Notes: generated by a model not told the origin, from the letters alone. 64,000 bases of DNA from Sipunculus nudus (GCA_026874595.1 CM049313.1:19919508-19983507), one strand, 5' to 3'. Shown: positions 35,034 to 46,822, numbered from the stretch's first letter. A program made the numbers and translations.

Positions 35034-36029
35034 AGAATTATAGACTTTGGTTCCATTTATGAAAAATTATATATGTAAACCTGGTTTAGATATAACCTAT
35101 ACTGGAAACATTCTACCTTATTTTCTAAAACCTTATACATAATTGTAATAAATTTGAAATATGTCATACAGCCGCTATAAGTGTTTGACATTGTTGATAC
35201 AGAAGACACCCCGGCAAAATAGGGATAAACAGAATAACAGAAAGACAGGCACACTGCACAGAATCGGACTCACAAGAGCATGACACTCCTGATCGAAGGC
35301 CTAAAATTTGCAGCCCACAATGCACCGGCGCTTCTTAATACACCAGTATTTTTAAGCGTAGGTATACAGGTTGTGAGGAGGGTAATGTGTACCGTTCCAA
35401 TATGACGGACAAGAACTGATCCAAGGTATATTACATAAACATGAATGTTGATGGACTTAGTAATATTTTGTAAGCTTACGCATGATAAATGTAAACATGA
35501 TGTTTTCCTTTGAAATGTAACAAACTTTTGAAGTTTGACAGTTGAGAAAAGTAGTCCCAGTCGTCCCAAGTACTAACAGGAAGAGGTTCGTTTTGAGTAG
35601 AGACGACCACTGGCGGAGAGATAAAAGACAGGCCCACCACCTTCAAACAAATAAAAACTGTCATCAGAGCAGCATGTGGACAAAGCAGCTAGTGGGTACA
35701 TCAGCAGAGATCTGAGGCTGTTTTCAGCAGCTGACAATACCTTGAATTACCACTTATTCACAAAGTGCCGGATGAGGCAGGCAGACAGGTAATGCGACGT
35801 GTGACTTGTAGCATGACAACAACACATTGGCTTCAATTATGCCCCCTTACGCGAGGACCTGAGACCACCTATATGTCCAGAGCGTTCTGGAAAATCAGGG
35901 ACGGGTTTAAGGATAGGGGGGGGGGGGGCTTAAAACTCAGGGAAATAGAACAATGCAGTTGGTAAACAACGCTGGATCATGTATCTGATGCTTTTATTAA
36001 TTTAAAAATAGAAGCATTTTCTATTTGCA
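34657..36029. other. unrecognised interval with G tracts and an (AT)n array
   Basis: G19 at 34881-34899, an AT array at 34991-35031 and G13 at 35916-35928. A 99-codon minus-strand frame (35270-35569) starts at a non-ATG codon and has no recognisable domain. Confidence 0.35.
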
Positions 36030-37550
36030 CAACAAGGGACCCATGGGTCACGGCGCTCAGCTGTTATATATGATCACAAAATATGATTTGGAAGAGGAGG
36101 TAGGCAAATGATGGTTTTGTGTGGTAATATAAGCTGTATTATGAGTTGATAGGGGAAATATAAAAAAGAATAGAGTCTTATGAAAATTATTAGCGTTACA
36201 GAAATCACAAAGAGAACTCGTCTAAGATCTGATTTTTTTTTTCATATTCAAATATTTTTATTTTTATCTCAGCTATGAAACCATTATATGAGTAAAAAAT
36301 AACCCAAGGATAATACACCCTATAAATTATACATGGAGCAAACTAAAAATCGGCAAGTTTAACTGAAATAAAGGAACCAGTTATATAAATTTTGATAATT
36401 TACATTGTCTTGTGACAGCTGATAAAGCCACAAGTCTTAAGATCATAAGTAAAAAATATTGACATCTTTAAACAGTACTTGTCTAGGTAAAATTTTAAAT
36501 TTTTGACATATTTTAATTTTTTTTAAATTTTGCAATCTTTGTCTATCATTAATTTCCTTCATATAATCCCTAATAGAAAAAAAAAATATAATTTGATTTT
36601 TTTGTTCAATTAATTGGGAGGTAATTCCCTGTTACTCATCAACTATCAAATTCCTTTTCTAATTATTCTTCTTAAAGTTGGTATTATCAACCAATAATTT
36701 TTTTTATTTATTGTTTTTTATATTGTTGGTCAAAACAACTACTAGAAGAGTTGGGTTGGACACCTGGATCAACTGTTGCCAGCTATAAGCTGCCTGGCTG
36801 ACCAGTATAGCGTGCATAATGTGCCTGATAGGTCAACAAGGTGACATACAGGTGACTGAAGAGGGGCTGGGTAGAACCTGGGTGTAACATTGTCTCATAA
36901 AAAGTTTAATAAAAGCTCAATTGCTTTCAACTTTCAAAACGTACAAGCTGAAATCCTTATGTGTGCATGATATGAAAATTATATGAACAGTGCTTACAGG
37001 CAACAGACGTTCTATAGGCAAAGTTGGGCAAGATTTAAAGAACTGATTTCATATTTATGCATATAACTAATTTGAAAAATTCAGTTCAAATTTTGGGTAT
37101 ACAAATGAATCTTGATTAAAAAATGCTATATCCCTGAAAAAAAGTCTCTAGCTTCAGCAGTTCTCAAGTTAAGGGAGTAAATGTATTTTCTGATTTTTTG
37201 CATTATCGTGGGGCCCATAACTTCAAAACATTGCGCAATACTGACGAAATTTTAGGTTTTTACACAGAAAATGTATGGAAGAATATGCATACTAAATATG
37301 ATAATAAACGGATCAGTGGTTTTGATATAAGGTGGTCATGAAGTGTAACAATTGTAACAATTGGTTTTTAATGGAATATCTCAAAGGAACAAAGTCCTAG
37401 TGACCCAATTTTCTGTATGAAAGGAGATTTTGGCGATATCTAATAGTATGCAAAATTTTGGATTCGTAGGTCCAACGGTTTCAAAACGTGCCCTGTTAAC
37501 GGACGGCCGACCGGACGGACAACGTACAAAGGACCCCGACTAAAAATCAG
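36030..37550 (+). mobile_element. pearl-like element P2
   Basis: Left end AACAAGGGACCCATGGGTCA then CGGCGCTCAGCTG. Right end: ACGGACGGCCGACCGGACGG microsatellite (37497-37522) and a decayed hairpin remnant (CTAAAAATCAGATGAA). The last 200 bases match P4 (CTCAAAGGAACAAAGTCCTA, GACCCAATTTTC, AGGAGATTTTGG, CGTGCCCTGTTAACGGA), but the core lacks the 330-base modules of P1/P3. It is therefore a second subfamily sharing the same ends. Confidence 0.7.
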
Positions 37551-38219
37551 ATGAACCTATCATGTGCGTGTTTTTGTCCCTATTATTTAGTTCACATCCT
37601 CTAGTAAACACTGTATCTGAAAAAAAATGAGTCACAGTTCACCCTGATCGCTATTTTTATAACCTGGTGTGGCAACAGGATAAGCGGCTTCGGTATAATT
37701 ATTATAACATTTCGTCAATTTCAACGGCTATTTCTTCGTTTTCAAGAGCGTTTGGATTAGCCATGACGTAGCTGATCCCAAGGTGCTGCTGTGTGTAAAC
37801 AACAGAATACTTGCGTCCGATACACAGACATATCACACCCGTGCATTATTTGGCCAATTAAGTACCTGGGGCACAAAGAGGTTTGGTGAAGGGATTATTT
37901 CTTAGTTTTGTATTATTAAGGATACTATTTAGTGAAAACTGTATTTATATTAGGCATTAATGTTATTGTCTTAAGGCGACCTTTAACCTCCCTGTTACGA
38001 CAGGGCACTGTTCTGTTACAGGCGGTCTGGTGACAAGTAGATTAAGTCTTTAAAATCTCGAATGCGGGCTTCTGTCTATACAGCAGCTCTTATACGGAAC
38101 GATTTGCCACATGTTTTTCTACGCTACGATGCAAAACAATTTAATACGATTAGCTATCATAAAACTTAACATACCACAGGAAAGACGACCCCTCACACTA
38201 CACGATTCCCTGCGAACTT
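37551..38219. other. unrecognised interval
   Basis: I see no gene or repeat. Confidence 0.3.
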
Positions 38220-38427
38220 AATTGCCTCCGCCAGGAGTGTGGTTGTGGGATTTGTTCATGACAACTCCCAAAACATGAACGTAATCTTATGAAATTTACA
38301 GGGCATTTCGGGAATAGGCAAATGAAGAAAAGATTAGACTTTGGTGTGGATCCGGAACATGGTCGGGTTCCAGGAACGTCATCCAGTGATATTCACAAAT
38401 GTTCAGTCACTTATGCACGAATGAACC
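38220..38427 (+). repeat. CTCCGCC-family interspersed repeat, copy E3
   Basis: Begins ATTGCCTCCGCCAGGAGTGT, then GGCATTTCGGGAATAGGCAA, TTTGGTGTGGATCC and GTCACTTATGCACGAATGAA. This is the head-complete plus-strand version of the repeat also seen at 12.6, 15.0 and 63.5 kb. Confidence 0.65.
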
Positions 38428-39742
38428 TGGATGAATATTGACCTTGCTGTCGTGTGTAGGGTTCGGGTCAGCTGACCCCCGGGCCGCATGTAAACAAGAA
38501 GTGTACAGGGGAGACGACGATATCTTGATCATTTGATTTTGAGTCTTGAGTATTCAGGTGACCAATAAATACTTAACAGAATGCAAGTTTAAACCCAGTG
38601 ACACAGCATTGCATACTTTTGTTTATCATATTGGTGTACTGAAATTGCTAATTTTATTTATTTTATTTTCAATAAGTTGCACAGATGTCTTGGCAGACCA
38701 TTTAAAAAATCAGGAACATATCTAAAATTTTATAGATTAAAATATGTAAGACGTTTAAGTGTAATAAATTAGTTTAAACTTTTCGTGTAGTGTTGAACAA
38801 TATCAATATATAATAATAATATCTTTAGCTTTCAATTATACTTACAGCTCTATCAAAATAATGTATATTTAAATATATTTGAACTATTTTGATTACATTT
38901 AAAGAACATTATTATTATGAATTTTCTGTTCAAAAGAAATTTAAAAAATGAAACACTTGAATGCAATTGAAAAAATAACATATTTTCCGACAAATTATAT
39001 CAGGATAAGGGAACGTTAACACATTTTTTAATAATTTTTTTTATTTAACCTTTTAAGAACATTTTCAAAACTGTTTTGTGCTAAATTGGTATATATGGGA
39101 CATTCATATTTCATGAATAAAAAGTCCACGAACGTCTTCTCTACTTTTGAGCATCTCAGTTAACTTCATTATTTTATAAACGCACTCAGCATGGATTGTC
39201 AGATGTAAACACAGCTTTTTTCATGAACAAGTTGTTTCGTTCAGGTTCTCGAGATTGTCAGGGACGATACCAATTTTAGTTATAGCAACCTGCGTCTGTT
39301 TTGATACATGTCAGTTTCACAAGTAGTCTGTTTGTATTATAATATGAATAGCCTTTAAAACGAACACCTTTCACATTAATTCTAAACCTCACTTGGTCTG
39401 CCCGGAATCATGACATAGGCTATAATATAAGTTCAATATAAGTTAAAATAAGCCCCCAACCGCTTCCGCCGTTGACTCCCGTACACGTGTACTACCCCGA
39501 ATCATTGATGTTAAATATCGCCGACAGGTGTCGTTAGTGAAATGAAAAAAAGTCTTTTTGCTACGGAAAGAGAGCAAGAGAGAGAGAGAGAGGCGCAGGG
39601 GTCGCGCGCCCCTTTTTAACGAGACAAGCAATCTAGTTTGTGGAATAATGCACTCTTTTCATCTAAATGCAATGGCGAATTTCTTCTCTGCATGTGAGAG
39701 TTCTGAATAAATTCTACCATCACCTATTGCACACGTGTTTAC
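38428..39742. other. AT-rich interval, then a GA-rich patch
   Basis: 38560-39200 is very AT-rich and empty. On the minus strand, 39610-39564 is a long pyrimidine tract ending TTTCCGTAG, an excellent acceptor, followed by an open frame of about 45 codons in only one phase. It could be exon 2 of the start candidate at 39743-39850, but that phase does not match the consensus donor there. Confidence 0.3.
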
Positions 39743-39850
39743 CTGTGCCAGTGCATTGAAGCCCACTTCTAAGGTCCCGTATCCGACCCTGACGATATCC
39801 TGCGATTTCTTACGGTACTGTTTACTCCGACAGAAATTGTCCTGTACCAT
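39743..39850 (-). CDS. possible first coding exon, product unknown
   Basis: The ATG (39850-39848) lies in near-ideal context (TCAGCCATGG) and opens 36 codons that end in phase 0 at a good donor (GCACAG/GTAAAC). A TATATAAAT box sits about 100 bases upstream (39959-39951). The peptide is basic in its first half (RSKQYRKKSQ) and then hydrophobic; no domain is recognised. A strong acceptor lies about 180 bases downstream on the same strand, but joining to it in phase 0 gives a stop after eight codons. A second donor 20 bases on (CAATAG/GTGATG) would extend the join slightly. A 23-base imperfect palindrome (TGAGAC...GTCTCA) lies just upstream of the ATG. Chance remains a real alternative. Confidence 0.25.
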
Positions 39851-39950
39851 GGCTGAGACTGGCCTCAACCGTCTCAGTCATGGGCCTTACATCAGGCAAA
39901 TTATCTGGAGTGCGACTCTCATCAGGGTCGCATTTAATGACAGGATGAAT

Positions 39951-39959
39951 ATTTATATA
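39951..39959 (-). promoter_or_regulatory. TATA-box candidate
   Basis: TATATAAAT on the minus strand, about 100 bases upstream of the start codon candidate, a workable distance for a short 5' UTR. In AT-rich DNA such words are common, so this has weight only with the start and donor signals. Confidence 0.2.
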
Positions 39960-39960
39960 T

Positions 39961-40617
39961 GAGCCATTTAGACTTTATATCTTAATCAGATTGAAACCTC
40001 AGCTGATATATGACATCACTGCTACCACTAATTTCTTTATATGACGCAGTATTCATTATTTACGGCTGTAATTACATCCAAGTCAAACTTATTTACTTTT
40101 CCTTTCACGCCAGATTACAGCCGGCCTCTGAATGGTTCACTGGAGTAAACATTACCCCATGGAACCTGCAACATCGAGATTGATCCCTATATCAAACAAT
40201 GTAGCCAGCGTTTCAGGGAATAAAAGACCAGGGAAAAACGAGGGTAGGGAACCAGTTTTAAACATCAGCTGTCAACATCCGTCCTTGAAAGCACATGCCA
40301 AAAACCCTCCATACATAACGTCAACAAAGGCCCTCCGTTGACGTGTAAAATATGGGAGTTTACACGTAAGTTTGAAGTATGCACTTATGTAGCATGTGTC
40401 AATAAACCAAACTGGAACATTTGTATTTATTATGTGCATTAGATTAACTTTATTTTCGGTCGTCCAGTTTCAATTGTGCGCGTGTGTCCGTAGATAAATA
40501 TTTGGTTCCCTCGTAAATGAGTGGACGCAGGGGCCCATGCCCCCCCCCCCCCCCCCGGTCGCATCCAGTACTCGCCGGCCTTTCGGAATTTCACTTAATC
40601 TAATACACACACACACA

Positions 40618-40652
<35 letters not shown>

Positions 40653-40660
40653 TAAATTGC
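39961..40660. other. unrecognised interval with C tract and (TA)n
   Basis: A 69-codon plus-strand frame from a true ATG (40132-40341) has no recognisable domain. C17 at 40540-40556 and a TA array at 40621-40648 follow. Confidence 0.3.
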
Positions 40661-42470
40661 CTTTGTTATCAGTGGTGGATCCAAAGGGGGCGCCTTCAGC
40701 ACGCGCCCCCCCCCCCCCCCCCCGTTGAGCTGCAATACTTCTCATTTTATCTAATTTCCCAGTTTTCGTGATTAATTTTTATTTTTCATATTTCTTTTAA
40801 TTTATTAGCAATTAGATTTTTTTAGCTATCAGCAGTTTATTACTTTATTTTGATTTTTATCTTTCAAGAAGATAAAATAATACAATTTTGATACGATTTC
40901 CTTTGTTACATAGTACATTGACCTGTTTAGCAAACAAAAACCTGTCAATGTCATGCTTTTGTCTGATCATATGACATTTTTGTCGAAACATACAAAAAAA
41001 GGCAAACAAGTGACTCATGGGTCATGACGCTCAGCTGACTGGGAAGAGATTTGCAAAAGGAAATTTTATCATCTGAATGGTAGTATATACCCATTCAACT
41101 GAAGCATCAAACATATTAACCAACAGGCTGAGATTGTGTCTGTATTAATATATCTAAAAAATAGGGGGAAAAATACAGGTGGCTCTGGGTAACAGAGACC
41201 TAATTTCAGGTTTCCACAGACACTTTTCATGGGCCTCCTTGCATGAAGATTCTAGGTCCAGTTGTTACAATTTGTACCCTTGTGACAGATAAACACATCT
41301 TTAAAGGTCTCAAAAAAAGAGAAAAAAATTGTAAAAATTTGAAAAAAATAGAGGTGGCGCAGCCAGTCTGCTGAAACTGATGAAACATTTCATGATCAAT
41401 ATGTATGCCAAAAATCATGAGCATCAGTGTTGTAGTTATTGAGATACTGGAGTTTTTGTATCAAATTTTCATTTTTGTGGGGGGTATTTTGGAGCCATAC
41501 AACTAAATGGATATGGGTAACAGAGACCTAATTTCAGGTTTCCATGGAGATTTTTCATGGGTCTCCCTGTGTGTAAAGAATGAAGATTCTAGGTCCAGTT
41601 GTTATGATTTGTGCCCTGTTAACATATGTTTACATTTTTAAAGGTCTCAAAAATAGAGAAAACAGTTCGTAAAAAATCGAGAAATACAGCTGGCGCAACC
41701 AGTTTGCAAACACTGATGGAACATCTCATGATCAATAAGTATGCCAAAAATCATGACCATCAGTGATATAGTTAATGAGATATTGAAGTTTTTGTATGAA
41801 ATGTTTGACTGTTCTGGGGGGTACTTTGGGGCCCCATAGCTCAAAGGATATGGGTAACAGAGACCTAATTTCTAATTTCAATGGAGACTTTTCATAGGTT
41901 TCTCAAAATGTCAAGAATGAAGATTCTAGGTCCAGTCTTTACGATTTGTGCCCTGTTAACAGATGTCCACATTTTAAAAGTCTCAAAAATAGAGGAAAAC
42001 AAAAATCGTGAAAAATCGAAAAATACAGGTGGCGCCACCAGTCTGCAGGAACTGATGGAACATCTCATGATCAATATGTATGCCAAAAAAACATGACCAT
42101 CAGTGATGTAGTTAATGAGATATTGAAGTTTTTGTATATAATATTTGACTATTCTGGGGGGTACTTTGGGGCCCCATAGCTCAAAGGATTTGGGTAACAG
42201 AGACCTAATTTCTGGTTTCCAAGGAGATTTTTCATGGACATCTCAGAATGTCAAGTAACAAGAGTCTAGGTACAGCGGTTACGGGCAGACAGACGGACAG
42301 ACGGACAGACGGACGGACAGACGGACAGACAGACGGACGACGAACAAAGAGTGATCGCTATAGCTCAGCATGACTGAAAGTCAGCTGAGCTAAAAAATAA
42401 AATACCGACCACCCGCAGTGATTTATGAAAAAAAAGTGTCTGAGAACAACACCTTTTTATTTTTAGGCCT
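40661..42470 (-). mobile_element. Harbinger-like MITE, copy M3, interrupted by P3
   Basis: Read on the minus strand: the end TTAGGCCTAAAAATAAAAAG at 42470, then a decayed copy of the M1 start down to ATTTTATTTTTT, the P3 insertion, then TTTGTATGTTTCGACAAAAA, CATATGATCAGACAAAAG, AACAAAGGAAATCGTATC and on through a C18 tract (40706-40723). The far terminal repeat near 40660 is too decayed to place. Confidence 0.6.
41004..42396 (+). mobile_element. pearl-like element P3, nested in M3
   Basis: Left end ACAAGTGACTCATGGGTCAT then GACGCTCAGCTGACT. Core modules restart at GGGTAACAGAGACCTAATTT near 41188, 41515, 41851 and 42192 (spacing 327-341). Then GGACAGACGGACAGACGGAC-type repeats (42286-42338) and a clean hairpin TAGCTCAGCATGACT / AGTCAGCTGAGCTA (42361-42392), followed by an A run. 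Each module includes GGCGC[CA][AG]CCAGTCTGC and TGATGGAACATCTCATGATC phrases shared with P1. The frames inside (60-71 codons) are module artefacts. Because the host MITE is known from M1 and M2, both ends can be placed to within a few bases. Confidence 0.8.
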
Positions 42471-44033
42471 AAAAAAACTCAGGCATATGATGTTTGGTGG
42501 ATCTTTTGTTTGCCCATCCTTTTGAGTGTGCAAAACAATATATATACTGATGATATATCTACTGAGATCATCAAAAGGTACTCCGAGCAGTACATAAAAA
42601 AGATAATATTTTGCAGGTTATAAACGTAAATGCGCCTTTGCGCCATTGACTTTAGCATGTTGAAAACGATTGGAATTTTATATCTTAATTTTGAAGAAAT
42701 ATGAATATTTAATATTGAACCTCTCTACAGTTTGACTACATAACGCAAAGACATAAGGGAACAGTTTTTCAGGAACTGGTAATCCTCATTTTTTGCCTCA
42801 AATGCCTCAAAATGTTCTTTTTACATTGCATATTTAAAAAAAATCCCAATATGGAAGGCGGAAACCCCCTCCCATACCCTTCCAATGTACATTGTACCTG
42901 TTACTCACCTTAATGAAACCATGGTTCATAATTGAAATTTATAAATTATATCATATTTTTATACACTAAAATATAAAACGTATATTAGTTTTCAAAGTAC
43001 CCATACATGCATATTAGCGCCCCTCTCCCTCGTTTTTCGAATTTCTGCATCCGCATCTGATCATGGCCCCCTCCCCTCCCTAAAACCTGGCTACGCTCCT
43101 AACGACGTTGTATGATCGAAGGGAATATAAACTCGTGACCACGACATCGAGACAGAAACTGGTTGTGGATGCTCTCATACTCAGCGATTTCCCTACGAGA
43201 TTCTATGACATTGTAGAAAATCCAGAAGATCGTTAGACGTTGCACTGTGAGGCCTGATTAACGGACAAAGACCATGTACCATCATTCCGGATAATCATGC
43301 ATTCATTGGTATTATAGTCTTGAGAACGTGTCAGAATTCGTTCATGACTGTGCGGTGTAATGCGGCATGTAATCCACAAATTCTAGTTGAAAATCAGATT
43401 GCGGAGAACGAATTTAACCATGCCGTGCCGTGCCGGTTCGCTGTCAGTGATTGCTTCAGGCCTGTCACTTAAATGTACAGCAAGATAAAATTATTGCCCC
43501 CGTAATATATCTGGTCTAAAAGAGTACAAGGAGAAAGATAAGCGTCACACGCCGTCCAGAAAACAGAGCAAGCAACATACACTCAACACAATCCTATATT
43601 TATATATGTTTTTGCACCTTTATGGCATACGGCCTTTTTTAGGACAAAATTATTTAATTTTCTTGACAGAAAGAAGCATTTGTATAATAAATATAGTGTT
43701 AAAAATTTCAAATATTTCATAGTCCGTCCCTCCAAGGGTTGCATATCGGGTTTGGCAAATTATTTATTTAAAATATCAGTTAAATTTGAAAAAAATACAT
43801 ATCAGTAACGCAGCCAGGTAGTCTGGTAGAAAAGAAACACCGTTTTCGCTTTATATATCTACATGTTAACTTGACTAAGAAATAAATAATTCTAATGTTT
43901 GTTGCATGCAAATTTAATGAATAATCTAAATGCTCGTGCGCCCCGCTTAACCTAAACCCGGTTATGAAGATTCTTATAAATAACCCGTATGATTCACATC
44001 AGAGCCATCGATAATCCTTTTGTTCTTTGTCAG
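42471..44033. other. unrecognised interval
   Basis: A C-rich patch ending CCTGGCTACGCTCC near 43090 looks like another worn MITE end. An open plus-strand stretch of about 49 codons (43088-43235) reads like protein but is within chance length. On the minus strand AACCATGG with an AAG/GTGAGT donor at 42909 is a very short start-like signal. Confidence 0.3.
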
Positions 44034-44169
44034 ATCGAACGATTATCACATCAGCTCTCTTACAATGATAGATTTATCGATACATCGCCCTGCCCTGGGG
44101 GTGACAACGTCTTATAACACAGCGAGGTTTTCAAAGGAATATAAAGTACAAAATCCTTTGAAAGGAGTT
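44034..44169 (+). CDS. possible internal coding exon (136 bp), product unknown
   Basis: A textbook acceptor (CCTTTTGTTCTTTGTCAG) and a consensus donor (GGAGTT/GTAAGT) bracket 136 bases. Of three frames only one is open, leaving 45 whole codons after one split base, so the flanking phases would be 1 and 0. The peptide includes ISSLTMIDLSIHRPALGVTT and then a charged stretch with no recognised domain. No partner exon could be joined with confidence on either side. The size is typical of an internal exon, but such pairs of signals do arise by chance. Confidence 0.3.
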
Positions 44170-44843
44170 GTAAGTACTTACATTTTTTTATTAAATTCTC
44201 TGCCTGTCGTCCTCATTCTTCTGTTAACAGTGAAATATACCATGTGTTACATCTTTTAAATAGCATTCGAAAGTACTTAAAATATAAATTTGGTCTCTAA
44301 AGCTTTGCCAAAATGCTAAAGAAGTATCGCCAAAATTCAGAATTGCTGATCTGACAAAGATTAGAAAAATCTTTGAAGTACAGCTTTGACTTTTCAGATT
44401 ATTCAACGTATCACAAAACAAGATGATTTGGTTGTCTCACTAGACTGCCAGTAATCTGTTTGGTGTTGACAGCCCCACTAGTAACTCTTGCAGTAAACGT
44501 TTGACAGTCCGAATTCCCAGGGTATCATAGGATTTGGTTGTCAAAGAACAGGGAAGAAACCAAAGAAAACATTAAATATAAATCAGAATGGCTTTAATAT
44601 TACTATTCTTAAGTGTTTTTCCATCGACCTTAAATAAAGTATTTTACCAGCAGCAGACATAATATGAATGTTGATGTAATCATGGACTTCTGTTGTATAG
44701 AAAAATTAAATTCTTTGTTCTTATACATATTGGATGAAATGGCTTATTCTAAGGCAAACAGTTTTTTACTATTTCAGAGCGCCTGTGAATCCGATTTCCA
44801 GTCCTTCCGTTTAGATACTACATTCATACTTACTATGTCGACA
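44170..44843. other. unrecognised interval
   Basis: I see nothing beyond the downstream side of the exon candidate. Confidence 0.3.
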
Positions 44844-45041
44844 TCCAGGGGCGGATCCAGGACTAAAAAAAGGTGGGGTCTAACCCAGGAGGACTAATGA
44901 CTAATCCTTAATAAAGGTTCCCGGTTCCGAAAGGGTGGGGTTGGGGGGGGGGGGTCCAGGCCTAAAAATTGTCTGAAACCCTAAAAAAATGGTTGCGGCG
45001 GCTGAAGATGGACCCTCCCCCTGAATAGATCCGCTTCTGGA
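44844..45041 (+). mobile_element. GGATCC-ended MITE, copy G3 (reference copy)
   Basis: Ends TCCAGGGGCGGATC and GATCCGCTTCTGGA form a 14-base terminal inverted repeat with two mismatches. It is 198 bases long with a G12 tract (44943-44954) and no frame of its own. It matches G1 over nearly its full length. Confidence 0.75.
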
Positions 45042-45432
45042 CATTGCATTTCATATTATAACTATACATACTGATAGCACGTCTTGTGAGTAATTTATTA
45101 GAAATAGAGCTTTGTGATGGATTATAACTCTGGCTAAGAGATAGTTTAATAGATGTAAACGCATTGCAGAGATAGACAGACACGCGTCTAACGAAGAGAT
45201 AGATTTATTACTGTAACAAGAATATCTTTGATCAAAATTGGGTCATTATTCCCTCTTAATCATGCCCGAACAGCTTGTTAGATAGAATAAGACGTATGAA
45301 TTATTTATAAATAATAATTTAGGCACATGTATCAACGTAGACAGTTTTGCTGCCCGAATGATTGGAGATGTCTATTGGAATACATTTTGATATCTCAACA
45401 TGATATAGAATTCATTACAATTCACTAAATAC
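45042..45432. other. unrecognised interval
   Basis: AT-rich. I see nothing in it. Confidence 0.3.
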
Positions 45433-45495
45433 TAGGGCTGGGTATCGGGTACAAATTTCCTATTGCGATATTTTGGTAGCATATTACGAACAGTG

Positions 45496-45530
<35 letters not shown>

Positions 45531-46289
45531 CATTACTATATATTGGTAGCATATTACGAACAGTGTTTTATATATATATATATATATATATAAATATTAA
45601 TATATATTGATAAGTCTTTATCACATTAATTATAAAGCAAAATAAAAGTTCATGCAGATCAGTTTATTTCAAACACGAAATATGGCACTATTACTTACCA
45701 ATGTTCTGTTGACGTGCCCAAAGAAACATTTAAATTCAAAGTTTTCTTTGGGCCTTGCATGTGAAAGTAACTTGGCAATTTGAGAAATCTTGACTGTGGT
45801 TCAGTAAAAAGAGATAGATGGTGCGCAGTCATGAACACCACATCGCAAGGCTGCCGTTTTAAACAACAGTTAAGTTAACACTTGATCTTCCTGCATATAT
45901 CATAAGATGAGAGGAGAAAATATTAATGGAGTATTGATTATTATGACCGTGTTCAGCACTTCTATTTCTTGCGTATCAATATACTCCTCTTATACCAACA
46001 CGTGATCGAGCAGATATGGACATTCCCTAGGGCGGACCTTTGACCTATGGCGTACTTGAATATTTCCTACTAAATGTCTGAAGAACGCAGTAGAGGGGTT
46101 CACTTTAAGCCTGTCATAAATCCCAACCCATTTAGATGTCTGTAACAGAAACGTGATTTTTACATAAAAAAATCGTTCCTAGGCACATTTACAAAATATC
46201 GGAAAAATATTGATATTTATAAACTGTATCGCGATACGCAAAATGGAAATCACCGTATCGCGATATATCGATTATATCGCGCAGCCTTA
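45433..46289 (+). mobile_element. hAT-like non-autonomous element, 857 bp
   Basis: Ends TAGGGCTGGGTATCG and CGCGCAGCCTTA carry the (C/T)AGGGCTG...CAGCC(C/T)TA signature of a widespread hAT group. They are flanked by CTAAATAC and CTAAACTC, a 6-of-8 match to an 8-base target duplication. Subterminal CGATAT/TATCGCGATA phrases recur at both ends. No transposase frame survives. Inside, a 25-base phrase ending GAACAGTGTT is duplicated, each copy followed by an AT array (45498-45527, 45570-45591). Confidence 0.65.
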
Positions 46290-46822
46290 CTAAACTCGGT
46301 TGTCCTATTATTCTAAGGACATTACACGCTTCCCCTGAGTAGTAAATCTACATTTAATCGGACTTATATCATGATAACTGGTAAAATATAAGGCAATATT
46401 TCAGTGGAACTACCACCTATGTCTGGATGTCAGTATTTATTACTTATAAAGAAGTCCATGATTTATTCCTTGGACGATTTGACCGACCCGACAAAACATA
46501 ATTAAATACTAACAAGATGTAATCGTGACATAGTCGCTATCCCTTTCAAGCAGACAGCTAGAAATGCTTCCTATTCATTCTCGTTTCAGGCCAAATGTAA
46601 CGAGATTTGGCGAGACTGGCAATCAGGTGCTGCCAAAAGCAGAAAACTAAAACTCTCTAGCTTAAAAAGTGACCGAATTATACGCATTTTCGTGAAATCT
46701 CGTTTGCCAGACAAATGTCGTGATTTCGACGAGATTTGCAATAAAGCCACTGGATGCTTATCAAATGTTACCAAAAACAGAAGACTAGACCTCTCTAGCA
46801 TGAACAGATCAGTGATGCAGGA
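46290..46822. other. unrecognised interval
   Basis: A 103-codon minus-strand frame (46586-46897) runs into the neighbouring GACTCG element; it starts from a non-ATG codon and has no domain. I see no gene. Confidence 0.3.

Noticed and set aside
43088-43235. Plus-strand 49-codon protein-like stretch
   Set aside because: No splice or start signal, no homology recognised, and the length is common by chance.
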